Position numbers and translations under genes: made by a program. A stretch of 64,000 bases of DNA from Streptomyces sp. SCUT-3 (GTDB lineage Bacteria > Actinomycetota > Actinomycetes > Streptomycetales > Streptomycetaceae): the NCBI RefSeq assembly GCF_014083985.1, contig NZ_CP046907.1, positions 1,902,001 to 1,966,000 on the forward strand, written 5' to 3'. Of this stretch, positions 61,932 through 64,000 are shown piece by piece; the first letter of the stretch is position 1; each line of letters begins with the position of its first letter. The notes beneath the pieces are model-generated. The model searched no databases, had not been told where the DNA came from, and was given only the letters and a program-made list of their open reading frames with translations.

Positions 61932-64000
61932 GTGACGATCGCACCGGCCGAATCCGCCCCGTCCGACGGGGCCGCCACCGGCGGCCCGCCGTCCGCGTCC
62001 CCCGCCGGGGAGACGGCCGCCGGCGAGGGGCCCGGCAGCCGCCGGGAGGAGACCGGCGCCGCGCTGCTGCGCACGCTGACCGGTCTGGCCGCCGACCTGC
62101 CCGACACCGACCCGGGCCGGGTCGCCGCCGCCGCGCTGCGCGGCCGGCACGCCGGGGCGACCGCCTCCGACCTGCGGGACCTCGCCGTCGAGGCGGCCGC
62201 GGGCCTGATCGTCGAGGACCCCCAGTACTCGCGGCTCGCCGCCCGCCTGCTGACCGGCGCGATCGCCGAGGAGGCGGCCGGGCAGGGCGCCGTCTCGTTC
62301 TCCGCCTCGGTCGCGGTCGGGCACCGCGAGGGCCTGGTGGCCGACGCGACCGCCGCGCTGGTGCGCGCCCACGCCGCCCGCCTGGACACCCTCGTCGAAC
62401 AGGCCCTGGCCGACGGGGCCGACGACCGCTTCGGCTACTTCGGGCTGCGCACCCTCCAGGGCCGCTACCTGCTGCGGCACCCGGTCACCCGCAAGGTGGT
62501 CGAGACCCCGCAGCACTTCCTGCTGCGGGTCGCCTGCGGCCTGGCCGAGGACGGCTCGGCCCGGGCGGTCGACGAGGTGGCGTCGCTGTACGGGCTGATG
62601 AGCCGGCTGGACTACCTGCCCAGCTCCCCCACCCTGTTCAACTCCGGCACCCGGCACCCGCAGATGTCCTCCTGCTACCTGCTGGACTCGCCGAAGGACG
62701 AGCTGGACTCGATCTACGAGCGGTACGCGCAGGTCGCCCGGCTGTCCAAGCACGCCGGCGGCATCGGCCTGTCCTGGAGCCGGGTGCGCTCCCGCGGTTC
62801 GCTGATCCGCGGCACCAACGGCCACTCCAACGGCATCGTGCCGTTCCTGCGGACCCTGGACGCCTCGGTGGCCGCGGTCAACCAGGGCGGCCGCCGCAAG
62901 GGCGCGGCCTGCGTCTACCTGGAGACCTGGCACGCCGACGTCGAGGAGTTCCTGGAGCTGCGGGACAGCACCGGCGAGGAGGCCCGCCGCACCCACAACC
63001 TCAACCTGGCGCACTGGATCCCGGACGAGTTCATGCGGCGCGTCGAGGCGGACGGCACATGGTCGCTGTTCTCCCCCTCCGAGGTGCCCGAGCTGGTGGA
63101 CCTGTGGGGCGAGGAGTTCGACGCCGCCTACCGCGCGGCCGAGGCGGACGGCCGGTTCGTCCGGCAGGTGCCGGCCCGGCAGCTGTACGCGCGGATGATG
63201 CGCACCCTGGCGCAGACCGGCAACGGCTGGATGACGTTCAAGGACGCGGCCAACCGCACCGCCAACCAGACCGCCGAGCCGGGGAACGTCGTCCACTCCT
63301 CCAACCTGTGCACCGAGATCCTGGAGGTCACCGACGACGGCGAGACCGCCGTGTGCAACCTCGGCTCGGTCAACCTGGCCGCCCACCTGGGCGAGGACGG
63401 ACAGATGGACTGGGAGCGGCTGGACGCCACGGTGCGCACGGCGGTCGTCTTCCTGGACCGTGTGGTGGACGTCAACTTCTACCCGACCGGGCAGGCCGCG
63501 GCCTCCAACAGCCGCTGGCGGCCGGTGGGCCTGGGCGTGATGGGCCTGCAGGACGTGCTGTTCCGGATGCGCCTGCCCTTCGACTCGCCGGAGGCGGTGC
63601 GGGTCTCCACCCGGATCGCCGAGCGGATCATGCTGGCCGCCTACGCGACCTCCGCCGACCTGGCGGAGCGCCACGGGCCGCTGCCCGCGTGGGAGTCCAC
63701 CCGCACCGCCCGCGGCGTGCTGCACCCCGACCACTACGGGGCCGGGACGCACTGGCCGGAGCGCTGGGCCGCGCTGCGCGAGCGGATCGCGGCGGTCGGC
63801 ATGCGCAACTCGCTGCTGCTGGCGATCGCCCCGACCGCCACCATCGCCTCGATCGCCGGGGTGTACGAGTGCGTCGAGCCACAGGTGTCCAACCTGTTCA
63901 AGCGCGAGACCCTCTCCGGCGAGTTCCTCCAGGTCAACGCCTACCTGGTGCGGGACCTGAAGGAGCGCGGGCTGTGGACGGCCGCCACCCGCGACGCGCT
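61932..64000 (+). CDS. nrdA: Class Ia ribonucleotide reductase large subunit, 3' end beyond window
   Basis: The first 690 residues of an NrdA. After a Pro/Gly/Ser-rich start and an ATP-cone-like or short N-terminal part come the 10-stranded barrel features: MSSCYLLDSPKDELDSIYER (Cys248, redox pair), HSSNLCTEILEV (Asn458/Cys460/Glu462, radical site) and AVCNLGSVNLAAH (Cys475), then PTATIASIAGVYECVEP. It reduces ribonucleoside diphosphates together with NrdB, whose gene should follow. GTG at 61932 after GAGGGAGAAGAGCAC. Expression is expected to depend on the riboswitch and NrdR boxes upstream. The gene runs past base 64000. Confidence 0.96.
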   Translation, partial: MTIAPAESAPSDGAATGGPPSASPAGETAAGEGPGSRREETGAALLRTLTGLAADLPDTDPGRVAAAALRGRHAGATASDLRDLAVEAAAGLIVEDPQYSRLAARLLTGAIAEEAAGQGAVSFSASVAVGHREGLVADATAALVRAHAARLDTLVEQALADGADDRFGYFGLRTLQGRYLLRHPVTRKVVETPQHFLLRVACGLAEDGSARAVDEVASLYGLMSRLDYLPSSPTLFNSGTRHPQMSSCYLLDSPKDELDSIYERYAQVARLSKHAGGIGLSWSRVRSRGSLIRGTNGHSNGIVPFLRTLDASVAAVNQGGRRKGAACVYLETWHADVEEFLELRDSTGEEARRTHNLNLAHWIPDEFMRRVEADGTWSLFSPSEVPELVDLWGEEFDAAYRAAEADGRFVRQVPARQLYARMMRTLAQTGNGWMTFKDAANRTANQTAEPGNVVHSSNLCTEILEVTDDGETAVCNLGSVNLAAHLGEDGQMDWERLDATVRTAVVFLDRVVDVNFYPTGQAAASNSRWRPVGLGVMGLQDVLFRMRLPFDSPEAVRVSTRIAERIMLAAYATSADLAERHGPLPAWESTRTARGVLHPDHYGAGTHWPERWAALRERIAAVGMRNSLLLAIAPTATIASIAGVYECVEPQVSNLFKRETLSGEFLQVNAYLVRDLKERGLWTAATRDA

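Noticed and set aside
60696-63752. A 1018-codon minus-strand frame opposite nrdA
   Set aside because: Shadow of nrdA, the 93-aa gene and the riboswitch region; no ribosome-binding site or domain.

Overview
The window is very GC-rich, starts many genes with GTG (one with TTG), and is packed with 4-base stop/start overlaps and perfect GC-rich terminator stems. Gene content (nickel superoxide dismutase with its protease, WblE, a conservon, the das chitobiose system, S-(hydroxymethyl)mycothiol dehydrogenase, a DUF397/XRE/ATPase triad) marks a Streptomyces or close relative. The order lon - response regulator/kinase - kgd - malic enzyme - amino-acid ABC transporter - sodX/sodN - sigH - wblE - dasABC/dasR - cstA - nrdA follows, from memory, the core block around SCO5285 to SCO5226 of S. 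coelicolor; the identification of sigH, wblE and the das genes leans partly on that synteny.

Layout. 0.1-2.6 kb: lon with an HspR-type HAIR operator. 2.7-6.1 kb: a truncated GNAT gene, a doubly frameshifted AraC regulator, an intact NmrA-like reductase and a triply frameshifted ECF sigma gene. 6.1-9.4 kb: a zinc-finger anti-sigma-like membrane protein coupled to an ABC exporter. 9.7-17 kb: spermidine-synthase-like enzyme, two-component pair, the large 2-oxoglutarate decarboxylase/dehydrogenase, a DUF6104 protein. 17-27 kb: oxidoreductase, ATPase/XRE/DUF397 triad, malic enzyme, amino-acid ABC importer, methyltransferase, CGNR regulator, sodX/sodN. 27.4-33 kb: an accessory cluster (small cysteine protein, 85-aa two-motif protein, STAND-like NTPase with a membrane anchor, Crp-like regulator, nucleotidyl-cyclase-like protein, 151-aa partner). 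33-39 kb: a CYP154-like P450 facing a conservon (cvnABCD plus a CYP157-like P450). 39.7-42.6 kb: mycothiol-dependent formaldehyde oxidation genes split by an IS605-type tnpB element. 42.7-51 kb: LysR, PLP enzyme, GNAT, anti-sigma/sigH, lipid kinase, wblE, PdtaS-like kinase. 51-58.4 kb: SIS protein, GH3 hexosaminidase, dasC, dasB, dasA, dasR. 58.6-64 kb: cstA with its YbdD partner, then nrdA behind NrdR boxes and a cobalamin riboswitch, cut by the window end.

The most unusual region is 27.7-33.0 kb. Short glycine/valine/asparagine motifs recur at the ends of four otherwise unrelated proteins: one version is shared by the NTPase and the N-terminus of the 85-aa protein, a second by the C-terminus of the 85-aa protein, the cyclase-like protein and the 151-aa protein. 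The 85-aa protein carries both versions and so looks like a bridge between an NTPase module and a cyclase/Crp module. I infer a signalling or conflict system that works by motif-motif (possibly amyloid-like) contact; its function is unknown. A second notable point is the tnpB element, which sits exactly at the stop/start overlap of two coupled genes and supplies a new stop codon to one and a ribosome-binding site to the other.
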